This document shows positions 12,234 to 24,698 of a stretch of 64,000 bases of DNA, one piece after another. Every line of letters begins with the position of its first letter. The stretch's first letter is position 1. The notes below the pieces were generated by a model. The model was not told where the DNA came from. It worked only from the letters and a program-made list of their open reading frames with translations, and searched no databases. Origin of the DNA: Chrysomallon squamiferum (taxonomy: Eukaryota > Mollusca > Gastropoda > Neomphalida > Peltospiridae); NCBI GenBank assembly GCA_012295275.1, contig CM022670.1, positions 27,547,381-27,611,380 of the forward strand. The letters are read 5' to 3'. The translations under genes and the position numbers were made by a program.

Positions 12234-14701
12234 AAATTTTAATCAGCACTATAAACTACTTTTAGAAAAACAAAAATGTAAAAAGTGTAGAAAACAGATG
12301 AATCATGAAACAAAATCTTCAAATCCTGCACATCCCCAAAATAAAACAAAACAAACCACATCACAAAAAATAAATAACAGCTATAAAATTATGTGAAGTT
12401 CTTTGAGAACCATTGTATTTGATTTCTGTGCAAATCACAGGAAAGGTGACAATATCTAACTTACTTCATTGCAGGATCGTAAGAAATGTTTGTGCAGACT
12501 GTCGTTTGGTGGTTTGCGAATTTTCATTAAGAGTTTCCTTTTGTAACTCTCTGATGGAACATCTAGGGTGCCTGTACTTGTACCAAGGTTACGTCTGGAA
12601 GATAATTAAACATGGTATGAAAATAATATTATTATTATTGCTGGCTGAAGTTTGAATTAGTACTGTTTAACAATAAATGTGGGGAAACAAAAGCAAAAGA
12701 AAAAACAAAACAGTACAGTTATATGTGTATTACTTCAAAAAATAAAGTCGACTACAGTTAAGAATCTTTAATACCATGCAAAAGAACAAAAATATACTAA
12801 CACTGCCAATTAATACTCGAATCACTTTTTGTTAAGATGTTACACTATCACAGTTTAATGTGTACAGTCAACACAAAAAGCAGACATTAAGACAGTAGCA
12901 ACAATAATAACAGAAAATATAACCCACAAGAAAACCACGCAATTAATGACTTAATACAGATCATTAAGTACCAAATGAAAACTTCCAATTTTAATGGTAG
13001 TGGGCTGCACATCTGATTTTGATCTTTAGCACTGCCCGTAATTGTCATTTTCTATCACAGTTATAATAAAACATTTTTTAAAAGGCACAATCCATCTTAG
13101 ATCAGTTATCAATTTAGGTCACTAGAAAGTCGAACTATAATATAAACATTTAAAACTATTTTCACCTAAAAGCTAGAAGATAAATGTCACTTTCATTTGA
13201 TATTATTAAAAAATTATACACAGGCATCACACAAAATGTCTTACCTGTGTATTGTAGAGTAATGAGAATTGAAAAGCGGGGTATTTTGTTTCGATTGTGA
13301 GTTTTGAAATGTATTTCACGAGAATCTGTTTTTTTCAATTTTTTGGCTTGGCTTATTCCACTATCACTGAAACCAAAATTAGAAAACAATAAATTCATTC
13401 ATAACAAGATGATTACAGATAACACACGTATAATAAACACATTATTAAAATACTGTTAACATTAGTTTTCTTAAACATTTTCTGAAAAATTAGATTGAGA
13501 AGATATGTTTCTCAGAGATTTTTACCAAACACTATTATTTTGCAGGGTTAGCATGGAGATTTAAAAGAAAAAAAAGGAATACAATCTGTCATTCCTTTAA
13601 TTTATAGCTATCTAAATACATATGGTCACTGACACAAGCAAACTTGTTATCTAAAGTATCTAAATTATATGTATTTCATAAAATCTTCTACCATTTTTCA
13701 AAGCAATACTTGAGGTGCAACATATACACGAGTATTTACGTTATCTAGTCAAGATATAGGTAAAGTTTTCATCTATCATGTAAACTGAGGTGTGAACATA
13801 GATTCTTTTGTTATTACAAAGGTATGAAAGTTTCGTACTTATTTAGGTCACAGCGCCTGCGTTTTTTCTTGTTCAGTTTGTCACCTTGGGTTTCTTTGTT
13901 GTCGTTCACTGCAGATGACTCGCAATATATCTAAAAATTAATTAAAAATAAATACAAATTTTTTGTAATCTAATAATTTTTCTTTCATTTCTAACAGTAA
14001 TCAGTGACATAAATCTGTCTCTAAGGACCAATATCTCATTTTTTATACAACTTTTCCAAGCCAAGTATTATTATTAATAATTATTATTATACATGATTCT
14101 TTTTCCTTTTATGTGAGAAACAGTTAAGAAAATTTAAACTGCTTCAAGGAATGTTATCAAAGTGAAATGGTCTACATTACATTAAATATAACACTATATG
14201 TAAACATCATCGCAATAATAAATAAATCCGAGATTAAAATGGTCTTTTCAGCACAGTTATCTTGGTGTTTTTTTCATGTTATAATACATACGTGTTTTTC
14301 TTGATAAGGAATACTATTCACGCTTTGGTTGCCTGGAGAAATCATTTCTTGAACCCACAAGACCAGTTTTGAAAGCCAAGGTCTGTTGTTCTTCTTAATT
14401 TCCTCCTCTCTGTATAAATCTCCCTCGTGCCAAAGCCAGTCTTGCTTCCTGAAACAACAGTTTTATACATCTAACACCTTGCACACAAATCATTGTATTT
14501 CATTCTCTCTTTTTGTTTTGTTTTTTTGTAATAAAACTTTTTATTTCACAGAAATATTTTGGTGAAAAAAGTTTTATTTCAAACTGCTTGAATATTCAGT
14601 TGAGTAGCTGCCATATTTTATATGAATGTGATATCTGAAATACACATTTTATGTATATGTGTATATCTATGTAGGTATACATATACGTAAGGCAGACTTA
14701 C

Positions 14702-14841
14702 TGTTCAAGAAAGGTTTGCTGTCTCCCAATCACTGATCCTGGTCTTGCTATCCTAGCCCACGTGATGGCTTCTCTGGCAGTGAATTTAAAGTGTTTCATA
14801 ATATAGCAGCAGATGAGGGTGCCAGTCCGCCCCAGCCCCCG
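14702..14841 (-). pseudogene. CDC14: CDC14 copy 1, exon 10 with +1 frameshift in the CX5R loop
   Basis: This exon should supply AGLGRTG, the second half of the phosphate-binding loop. It is 140 bases long against 139 in copy 2 (47163-47301). The extra base lies in a run of five C (plus strand, 14836-14840) where copy 2 has tccc. Read from exon 9, the frame turns into [10 protein letters not shown] and meets TAA at 14788-14786, so the catalytic arginine and everything after it are lost. Ignoring the extra base, the exon matches CDC14 normally ([25 protein letters not shown]). It could be a real lesion or a homopolymer error. Confidence 0.85.
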
Positions 14842-14940
14842 CTGAAAATAAATTTAAATATTTACTTGGTAAATGAACATCAGCATTTAAGTTTTAAACA
14901 AACTTTCCTCAATCAGTCTGAGAAAATATCAAAGCTATAC

Positions 14941-15171
14941 CTTTGCAGTGCACTGCAATAGCGAGGCTGGAGCGTTCCGATATGTCCAGAAACCTGCGGA
15001 TGATGTCATCGCTTGGGACGCTGCCATCTTCAAAGAAAAGGTCGTAAAATTCAAATCCAGCTGCTTCAAAGGTGCTGGCATCATACATCTTCCGATTTAG
15101 TCGTATGATCGTTGACACATTATGATTTTGTAAAATGGGGACATAGTCTCCAGGTGAAAACGATAAAAATC
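14941..15171 (-). CDS. CDC14: CDC14 copy 1, exon 9: PTP domain up to catalytic Cys
   Basis: The exon starts after a clean acceptor at 15172-15173 and ends in the donor gtatag, phase 1 on both sides. It carries the general-acid loop ([11 protein letters not shown]) and ends IAVHCK, so the catalytic cysteine is its third-last residue and the intron splits the CX5R loop between HCK and the following AGLGRTG. It corresponds exon-for-exon to 47397-47627 in copy 2. By hand count 32 of 231 bases differ between the two, giving 12 amino-acid changes and 13 synonymous changes. Confidence 0.9.
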
Positions 15172-16075
15172 CTGAAAAGATGATAAAATGATTATTCATA
15201 CACTCTACTTACAGTAATCGCAAGTAAAAAAAAAATTTCATTTTAAAGATTTTATTCAATTTAAATGAATAGTTCAAAATGTTTGTTAATTTCCCATTGT
15301 ATCGCTATTCATGAGTTATTTCCCTTCAATAAAATTTTAAAAGCAGACTCATTTAAGAATTATGTGACATTTTAGACTACAGTTTGCATTTCAAAACCAA
15401 TTAAACTAACCAATTTTCTCAAAGTGTTCATAACAAAGTTAATTTTTTATTTTTTATTTTTCTGTATGTGGTGGGTTATTCACTTAAATGACTCACTAAG
15501 TCATCCACTTATGACTGACTGTAACAATGTTCCTAAGTATCATTCTATCAACCTTTCTATGGAAGGCATTTTTCAGAACGATTTTTAAAATGTTATAGTG
15601 AACTGAGAAACAACATTTTGAATATTTTAATTTGTGATGATTGTAAATATATAAATATGATGTTTTAGCGATCACTCAGAATCTACAAAAAAATACAGAA
15701 AATAGAATAAATGAAGTATTTCAGTGCACTATTAAAGTAATAAACATTCTTATAAACTGACACATGCTTTTGTATTTCAATATGAACAAACAACAGGTTG
15801 TAAGTAAATGAATAAAACAAACAAACAAAAGCCAACAAAATGGAAGTGAATTTATAAATTTTAAGAAAGAAGAAAAAACTTAGATGTGAAAATAAGACAA
15901 GAAGAAAGTGTTCTTAGCAACTACAAGCAAGTGTTAAAACAAAAATTAGTTCGATTTTCTTTCTCTCACTCAAGATGCATCAATCATGGATACAGAACAC
16001 TGTTAATAAATATGGAAAGGCATGCCACACAAAGTGAGTAAGCTTGATTTGAAGTGAAAGGTTTCTCAGTCATAC

Positions 16076-16163
16076 CATACTCTAGCTTGGTCTTTGGATG
16101 TGGTCCACTGTAAGGTAGAAATTTGTTGGGTACAATCCAGTTGTGATCTTCATTTTCTACTCA
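16076..16163 (-). pseudogene. CDC14 copy 1, duplicated exon 8 (8b) opening with TGA
   Basis: This is a second version of exon 8 (17593-17683). It reads [20 protein letters not shown] and then HPKTKLEY, and is closer to vertebrate CDC14 ([20 protein letters not shown]) than the other exon 8. Its donor (G|gtatg) has the same phase 1 as exon 8, as expected for an alternative exon. The good acceptor (ctgcag, 16164-16169) puts TGA at 16163-16161 as the first codon when joined to exon 7 (phase 0). A CGA-to-TGA change would explain this. A later acceptor (gtag) would need an upstream exon ending in another phase, and none was found. Copy 2 has the same exon with the same TGA. Confidence 0.75.
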
Positions 16164-19100
16164 CTGCAGGGCCAAACAGAATACATGAAAAATTAGCAAC
16201 AATGATAAGAAATATCTATGGTCTTCCATGTTAAATTCCATTCTCTGTCTTAGAAGCATTCGTGTTCAGTGTTATTTTAATGACAGTCTGGAGTGATTCA
16301 ATAGAAACCTGTTACTATTATTTACTTTTTGACGCAAAACAATGACGTTACATAGGTATCTTTGATAATTGGTGAATGTTCATTATTTACTAGTTATATT
16401 TATTTTAATATTTTCTGGTTGAAAAGCTGATGTTCTGGATCCCCTAAAAGAAAAATAATTTCACATACTTTGTAGTGAATAATAATGTTAAAACAAACAT
16501 GGAGAATGCAAATGTACAAAATATTTACTACAAAAAGTATTCTTCTCAAAGGAAATGCACAATCTTAAGGCAGATATTTCTGAAACTGAAAATATACACC
16601 ACCAACCAAAAATAAAAACTGTATAGAACTAGAGTGAATTTGCCTGGAATCACTTACAAGTATGCCATGATTTAAAATTAATTAGTTTCTGTTAACTGAA
16701 ATTCTTTCTTAAGTGAACACAACTTAAATATGAGTTCATCTGGTTGTGGATAGAAAAAACACACACCAGCAGTTTAATCAGAGCTGACTGCTTGAGCACC
16801 AATTAATCTGCTTGGGTAGAGAACTCAGTAAGAAATGTAAACCTTCTTGTTTTGTCAAGTACATGCCAGAAAAAGATTATTTATTTGCTATCTAAGAAAT
16901 ACTTGTAACTTAAACTAGATCAAAAACTGTTTTCTAACACTATCACTTTTAATTAAATGTAATTCTAGTTTAAATACATTCATCTAAATTATTCATGTGC
17001 TGCTTTTTATACGCAGAAATAATAATTACTGCATTAAAATACTAAGAAATTAGAACAGATTTATAACTAATATTTGACACATAATTAATAAAAAGGAAAA
17101 AAACAAATCATGTAGAAATAATGATTTCAACGCAATTTTAAAAGTCTCAAACAATACAATAAAAGAACAAATTATTGTAAGTTGATAGAAGTAAATTTTT
17201 CAAAACCAACATTAACAAAAATTGAAAGAAAAATAAGCAGTTGAAATTTAACTAGTAAATGTTTCAACAATCAACTAACAAAACAAAAACGAATAGACTG
17301 GCAGGAATTTATATGTAAACGTGTGTTTTGACTGATTTTTGCAGAGAGACATTGTTTTCACAGGAGTGAGTTTTCTTTGATGGCTGCATTATTCTTCAGT
17401 TGTCAAAAATAAATTTAAATTAATTTCTGATTTTTTTTAACAATATTAAATTGTTTGACAAAATAAACAAATAAATAAATATTTCTGGCTGGCATTTCAC
17501 AAAACAAAAATAATATGCAATGGTGTTGGTATTAAAAATATGAATATGAACTATGATGTAGTAACTTTAAACTATGCCTTATTATTTCATACCTTTATCG
17601 TCAATTTCTGTTGTACGATGAGGCCCACAAAAGGCTAAAAACTTGTTTGGGATCACCCAATGCAAATCTCCATTGTCAACTTTCTGTAAAAAAAAATAAT
17701 AGTCTACTTATATATAGGACTGATGTTTTACATCCAGTTTAATCCCATAGAAAATACATTTCCAGATATAGGGCTTTAAAAGCCTAAATTCACCAAAGAA
17801 TGTTACTTACAATGTTTTTTAATGTCTAAGAATAAGATACTTTATTTTTTACCTCATTACATATTATATAAATTATCTAACATGCTGAAAATAAACCACA
17901 ATATATAAAAAAGGTGAGTGTTTACTCAGAATGTTTTATGGATCTATGTGGTTTTTCTTCTTAATCTCAAAATAATCTGTAAAGTGCACATATTTAATAA
18001 AATGGCTCTGTCCCTCACTGTTTTGGGCTATTTACTTTCAAAGATTGTTGTAGTGATAATGGTTGGTCACTAGGTGGTAGCAGTGTTTCCTCTCTCACAT
18101 TAATATTACATGTTAATATTACACTGAGTAACAAGAGTTTACTTAAACATTATCTACACAATGTTACCAGGATGTTAAATATAAATCATTTGTACTCGCA
18201 CATTTAAGCTACAGTAAAATTATACATATGGAGCAATAATTTTAAATATTTACATCTTTAACTCAATCTTTTCACTTGTAAAACAAATACATCACTGATA
18301 TTACTTATTAAAGTATAATTGTTTAGACTGAATTAGATTCAATAACATATATTTTATGGATACGTACATCATAGAAGTCATATTTTGAGATGTTGAAGTT
18401 ACGGAAATCAAAAAATCCATTGTCCTGTGCCTAGCAATATAATGATAATAATAATAACAATAATAATAACAACTATAATAATAATAACAATAACAACAAC
18501 GACACACATACAAAAACAATTAAGAAACTCACTTCTGGCATTCACGAAATTTTATCATTACAAAAATAAAACCCATAACTTTCCATACTGCAGAACATTT
18601 GAGATACTTAAATTACTTCTGTGTTGTAATTTATTAGTGTTTAAGAAAAATTTCTGCACTAAAACTGGCAGAACCTATTTAGTCAAATAGTTATCCAGTG
18701 TAAGTTTAAATCAATGTACCATCACACAACTTTATCACAACAGTTTTTAATTGATTCGAGTTTTACTCTTTTTCATACTCTATTTAACTGATAGTTTTAA
18801 ACAAAATTAAATTCTGGTAAGATAATAGATTTAAAAAAAAGATATGCCAATTTATTTCATAATAAAATTTAATTCTCTCGTAACGAGGTATTTTGAGGTG
18901 TAACATTTACCTTTTTAATTGCTTTGAAGCAATCCAGCAAGGTAAGAAAATATGTGCAGGACCCAAACGCAGCATCCCTGGAAAATAATAAAATCAAATT
19001 ATAATACTGGTTATATTACTGCATAGTTTTCAATTCTTCAAAGCTATTATTTTTTTCAAGATTTATGTACAGAAACTTTTTATGTCCTTTTGAAATCCAG

Positions 19101-19628
19101 ACATGGAAAGTATGAATAATACAATTATTTTGTCTACTGTTTTAGTCAGATGTTTGCTGGGGGTTGTTTATTCTAAAAACACAGTTACTTTTACTGAAAC
19201 AATGTTAAATGTGGGGGGAAAAAATTATACATTTTGTTTGATTTTATGGCAGTTGTATTAAAAGTTATGATAATATTGAATAAATATGTTAAGCACAACT
19301 TTGTTTTCAATCAAGTGGAATTAGTTGATTTTTGTTATTTAAATTTTTTAAAATTATAATAAGAAAGCCACACAAACAGAAAAGCTTGATTTTAAATCAC
19401 CCAACCATTTTGTTTTGCAACTGCAAGACACAGAATAAGAAAATAAGCCCGAGTGAGTGTAAAACTACACTGAACTTTTTATAAAGGTCAAGTCGGACAA
19501 CAGTTATAATCAAGTGTTTTGGGGAACGTACCACGAAGAAGAAAAACAAAAGTGACTTTAGAAAGCAATAAACTTTCCCCTCAATGAAATTAATGTCCAA
19601 GTGCATTCTAATTTATGTACTTCCAAAA

Positions 19629-19630
<2 letters not shown>

Positions 19631-19678
<48 letters not shown>

Positions 19679-19706
19679 TTAATAATAATAATAATAATAA
19701 TAATAA
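19631..19706. repeat. (AAT)n microsatellite
   Basis: Near-perfect run in a CDC14 intron. The open frames of Ile or Asn across it are artefacts. Confidence 0.95.
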
Positions 19707-19990
19707 CTAAACATTGGGTAAATATAAATGACATGCATTTCATCAATGCAATTATTAATTTAATTTACAAATATAATTACATAATTGTTTGAACGAAAAA
19801 GTTCACTATTTATTAAGACAGCTCATTTCCTTGAATGCTAAATCATGAAATCAATATTGAGCTAGTAATTCAGCTTTGGTGATTTCTGTGTCAGTTACAT
19901 TACTTCCTATCAAGGTCACATCATGTTTGAAAACAATTACGAAGAAAAGTAATTAGCACTTACAAGTGATCAATGTAACTTGTAAGCAGG

Positions 19991-19991
19991 C

Positions 19992-20046
<55 letters not shown>

Positions 20047-20059
20047 GTTATTATTATTA
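19991..20059. repeat. (ATT)n microsatellite
   Basis: It lies about 285-360 bases from the AAT run at 19,631, in the complementary sense, so the two could pair in the intron RNA. Confidence 0.95.
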
Positions 20060-23000
20060 CATCAAAAGTATACACTGAAATCCAAGATAAGTATATGAAT
20101 ATATAAATAACTGATGGACAACGTATGTCTTACCTAAATGGCCGGAATGGCTGATCTGCTGCTGCAACAAGCATGTTGTAGGCTTCTTCTGGTGTTTTAT
20201 TCAAATATAGAGTCTGAAAATGGAAAATATTCAACATAGAAGGCTTTAATTTAAGCTCAGGAAATGGCGACTCTTTTTTTTTCCTCTTTATTTAAATATC
20301 AGTCAAAATCTGTATTATATCCATTACATTTTTCCATTCATAAATTATGATTGAGTAGTCATAAGGTTTGCATTTGTATCAAACGTATATCTGAATACAA
20401 TTTAAATTATTAACAGAATCTTAGTTCCAACTAGATATATACTTACAGCATAACAGCCAATCAAGAAGGCCGCATTGGCACGTTTTTTTGCATTATATCT
20501 GGTGTAATATACAATTTTTTTGTTTGCCAATGAGAAGCACTGAAAACAAAAAAATGAACTATTAAGTGTTGTGATTAATAAATTATTTTTATTTTACATT
20601 TTTAAAACGAATACCATGAACCACATCCTAAATATAAATCTATATTTACCCACAAAAGTAGTAATCATTTACAGCATCAACAGAAATAAAAGAAAGATTA
20701 TTTTTTGAATGATAGCAAATTATCCCTGTGTCAATAAAATTCTGTTATTTCTAATATCAATACAGAATTATTTTTAACATTTAAAGCTGTAAAGAAAATT
20801 TCATTACGAAAAACAAGGAGTATCCCAGTAGTAAAGTAACAAATACATAATTAAGGTTTTAATTTACTTCAAAATTGAAGAAAAGTTATTCATATTCTTT
20901 CCTCAAAATTAATTTATGAAGCCAAATTTTATTAAAAATTTCCATTACAACAGCTTATTACAGTTAGTATAAACCCAGTCTGCATGGAAGCAACAAATTA
21001 TCAGCACTGATTCACTCAAAGACTGTGTAAAGATTTGTAATTCTGAGTAAAGATCATGTGATTATCTTGGTTTGTTCTCAAATACGTAAATTCTTACAGA
21101 CAAATAGCTTTCCAATTTTTGGCAAAATCGATAAACATGTCCTAAATTGAGAGGCCCAAAGTCTGAGTTGATCCTGAAACAAAGTAATGAAATAATAATA
21201 ATATGCAAACAATTCAAATACAAAAGATGGTAAATCAATATTACTAAATTTGGGATCAAATCTTGTTTAAACATAGAATTTTACAAATCTGATCATTAAT
21301 CTAATCCTTTGAAAGAAACCTTTGTTATGCAAATATTCTTGTCAGTGACAGATATACTTCTTTCTTTTATCTTATTATTTACAGTAACTAACAGCATTTA
21401 AGAGAAAATGACAATTAACACAGTCCAACTCATGTCAAACGATCAAGTTTTATACACAGAACATGCTTCTATTTCAAATATTTATTTAATTTCATCATCA
21501 GTTTTTGGATGTAATTGTAGAAATATTATATAATGTGTGCATTTGAGTCAGATTTTGGGCAAACTGTACAAGAAAAGCTTATCATGTCTTTTTGGTTTCC
21601 CATCCTAACAATTAGTCTAGATATATTCGCTATGTTTATTTACGGACAATAATCTTTATTTTTAGTTAATAAATAATAATCTATTTTTAACAATAGATCA
21701 AAATTCTAAATTAGTCAGTAACAAATTAAAGAAAATGCTAATGTAAAAACAAATAAATTTCAATTCGACACATCAATTTAAAATTTGCCTGAAACTAATG
21801 TTGAAATAAATATTATCTGGCTTTATGATATACAATTAAATATTATAATTAAGATTTTATCTGACAATGAAATGCACTTTTTCAAATTCCATCCACAAAT
21901 CCTTTAAATGATCACTTTCTACTTCTAACCAATAACCTGCACTACGCAGAGTGAAAACACTCTACTTTATTTAATCAGATCATAAATTTATATTTACTTG
22001 TCGTATTGAAACTCGTCGTCAGTACTGAAATAATACATTCCTGAGGTTGGCTTTGGCTTCTTCTTTAAGCTTACAAAATACAAATGTCCTGTAAAATATA
22101 AGTTATATCTTATATTCTTTCTCTACCCAGATTCTGAAAAAAGATTTTCAAAAAAAGAAAAGGAAAAGACACTGCACATAATTTGATATAATGTCTGTAG
22201 TAATTATAAGTTATTAAAGTATTTTAACAGTACATGTTCAAGAATTCTATTTGTTTCTTGTTTTTTAAATACAACTAATCATAAGAGTGAACACAAAAGT
22301 AATGGACCTTTAAAGTATCAGAATGCAGACTTTTATTAAATAATAATTTGTAAAACAATTTATTGTCATTCAGCTTATTTTCAGTCTTATTTAAAGAAGG
22401 GGAAAGAACACTTTAAATCAGTTGCGGAGGAATTTTTTTTTTCCAGACTGTGACTGATTTAAAATCTTTGGTACCAAACTTAGTCTTCAAAAGCATGTTC
22501 ATTTATCAGACTTTCAATTTTCATTATTGTTATTATTATTATTATTTTAAATTTTTTGGCCATTTCTATAATTGAAATAATTGTCAATTAGTGTTTTCTT
22601 TGTTCAGCAATAACCAGAAATGAATGGTGTATTAATTATTGATTAAGCTTTTGAATTCAGACTGACTGTGTTGTTATTACAGTGGCTGGAAAAAAGTCAC
22701 AGAATGAAGTCACAATTTAGTATCTACAGGAAAAAAGTCACAAAATGTATTGGTTTGTAGAGTACTGAATGTGGCATCATAGTATGCATGGAGTAATTGT
22801 TAAGCTTATTGATTAGGTTAGATTAAAGATAGGGGTGCAAGGGTAGTGACTTGTTACACTTATTAATTAGGATCAGGCAGGATTAGGATATATTTAAACT
22901 GAGGGTTTCCTATTGTAAATGATTTATAAAATATCCCAGGTTAAAATGTGTTTCACTCTATAGACTCCAGACTGCTCTTATATCAGAAATATGTTTAATA

Positions 23001-23756
23001 GGGAAGTTATTCATAGCAAAAGGGCGATAACAAAATCTGTTATGAGGGGTTTATATATACCAAACATGCATCTCACAAAACAAAGTTGTGGTGGAAATAC
23101 GTCAAAAGATCTAGATGCAATTGGCAGAATTTCTTCGTGGTATTGGTATCTGCCTAAACCATTAACATTAAAACTGTACAACTCTGACAAAATGTGTTCA
23201 ATCAATCTTTCATTTCTAATATATTTGTTAATTACAAATTGTGACTTATTTTCCTAGAATCGTTAGTACATGTATGTAGAGAAGTCAACAAGGTCAGATA
23301 TTTAGTGTGACTGATTTTACAACCTCTGTGAAAACAAAGATCTGAGATGGCATCGGTTTACTTCCATGGCTGTCATAAAATGATAAATGGTTTGAAAACA
23401 CATATGATATTTCATATAGCTTAACAAAGAACACACAATCATCCAGTCAGCACTGACATTATTAATAGTTTAGTCGCCTTACTCTGAAAACAATGAGTCA
23501 ACGAAATTATGAAAATTATGAAAAGTCGGATGTATATTTTTACTCAACATTATAAATTTATATAAAACATTAGCATTTAATGATTTATCTTACGTTAAAA
23601 ACGTGGACCAAACCAATATAAACACAAATAATAATTTACTGTCGTTATTAAGGTTAGGTCATCCTTTAAAAATTAAATTAAAGATAAAAAAACAAACATT
23701 TAAAAGTGTAAAAAACGGTTTTTTCTTGTCCAACTCGTCAAGTCGATCAGTTATAC

Positions 23757-24062
23757 CAACGATAACAGAGGCAGCTGTGCTGTCGCGATTAGCGGTGTAC
23801 ATCATGTACTACATGCAAAACAAAAATGTTACTTGTAACCAAAACAAGTCTAGTGAACGGCACCGATCTATTTTTGGTAAAATATGTAACTTTTGATTTG
23901 CATACGTTTTGTTTATAATATAAAAATAAATAAATAAATCAGATACATATACTTTGTTCGAAAAATAGATCGACGGCGCTCACTAGACTTGTTTGGATTG
24001 CATGGAACCGTTTTTGCATGAACACCGGTTATAATAGTAGTATGGCTGGCTGTGTTATCGTA
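23757..24062. repeat. Imperfect inverted repeat in CDC14 intron 1 (MITE-like)
   Basis: The core arms 23,841-23,878 and 23,957-23,994 pair well (acaagtctagtga and gatctattttt in both), around a spacer of about 78 bases. Weaker pairing extends outward to about 23,757 and 24,062 (acgataaca in both outer ends). It could be a small foldback element. No target-site duplication was identified. Confidence 0.55.
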
Positions 24063-24684
24063 GAAAACAATTATTCACAGTTTTATCACTACACTAGCAG
24101 CAATGAAAACAAAAAAAATAAAATAATAAAAGCTACGTTTCCAAGAGGGTTATCGATTATTTCTTTATTACATTTGTTGTTGTTGTTGTTGTTGTTTTTG
24201 TTGTTGTTTTTAAAGAAGAAGAAAAAAGTGGGGCAATGACTTAATCGTGTGAATGAGTTTTATTTTAATACTTAACTTTGACGTCTTAGTCTTGGCAACG
24301 CTTTAAAATTATGTAAATGAGATCGATTCAGTGATAGTCAATATTGATCGAAATTTACCTGGAATAAATTCACAGGAACTCCCAATTATTTCTGACATCA
24401 CGACAGTGACGAATTTGTCTATACAGCGAAGCTGCGATTTCTATCGTCCGTATTGCTACGCAGGTAGGCTTATTTATTGTCCAGCTTACTGAAGTCTTAA
24501 ATCTAGATCTTTAGCTGTAGTAATAATAATGTCTTCCCTTATAAATATTGTGAAATAAACATAAAACTGTCTTGACATCCAGCTTAACCAGATAGAAATA
24601 ATAAACACTTACACGTGACTAACATTCACCAATCGCTTACAAGAGCCGTCGCCAGGGACAACTTCTGGATTGATCAATCAACTG

Positions 24685-24698
24685 TTTGGCGGGGAAAA
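24685..24698 (+). promoter_or_regulatory. E2F-like site between CDC14 and the 27-kb gene
   Basis: TTTGGCGGGGAAAA is one G longer than the E2F/DP consensus TTTGGCGGGAA. It lies 287 bases upstream of the CDC14 start codon, in one of the few GC-richer stretches of the window, in the head-to-head interval before the 27,172 gene. An E2F site would fit a cell-cycle gene. This is a single motif match, so function is inferred. Confidence 0.4.

Larger units (their letters stand above)
11902..16323 (+). repeat. Segmental duplication copy A, CDC14 part
   Basis: It matches 44,407-48,776 directly and covers CDC14 exons 8b-14 with their introns. Divergence is clearly higher than in the satellite part: roughly 4% in introns and 5-14% in exons. 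Similarity ends at about 16,323. Confidence 0.9.
12459..24398 (-). pseudogene. CDC14: CDC14-type dual-specificity phosphatase, copy 1, complete exon set but two frameshifts
   Basis: CDC14 phosphatases dephosphorylate proline-directed Ser/Thr sites at mitotic exit and in DNA repair and ciliogenesis. Exons read from the sequence, all GT-AG and listed high to low: 24398-24359, 22088-21998, 21173-21098, 20539-20447, 20213-20134, 18977-18911, 18424-18368, 17683-17593, 15171-14941, 14841-14702, 14448-14292, 13930-13839, 13366-13245, 12594-12465. The start MSEIIGSSCEFIP, then [40 protein letters not shown] and the HCK of the active site all match the family, in order. The N-terminal A domain is exons 1-8, the PTP domain exons 9-11, and the basic tail ([12 protein letters not shown]) exon 12. 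The total is about 489 codons, close to human CDC14B. Exon 10 has one extra base in the catalytic loop and exon 13 is one base short, so the frame breaks. An in-frame stop follows two codons past the possible donor of exon 14, so that exon may be terminal. Family assignment is firm; whether the gene is dead or miscalled in assembly is open. Confidence 0.88.

Noticed and set aside
12240-12345. Possible exon 15 of CDC14 after the acceptor gatgtgcag
   Set aside because: Translations in the two copies (DLKILFHDSSVF and DLKILFHHSSVS) diverge at once and end at different places. The evidence is too weak to list.
12413-12655. 80-residue open frame (+) and its counterpart at 44,907-45,146
   Set aside because: It lies antisense to CDC14 exon 14, and its conservation between copies is explained by that exon and the duplication.
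19558-19792. Poly-Ile and poly-Asn open frames
   Set aside because: They are translations of AAT/ATT microsatellites. The same holds for frames over the CT, GA, CA and GT tracts.
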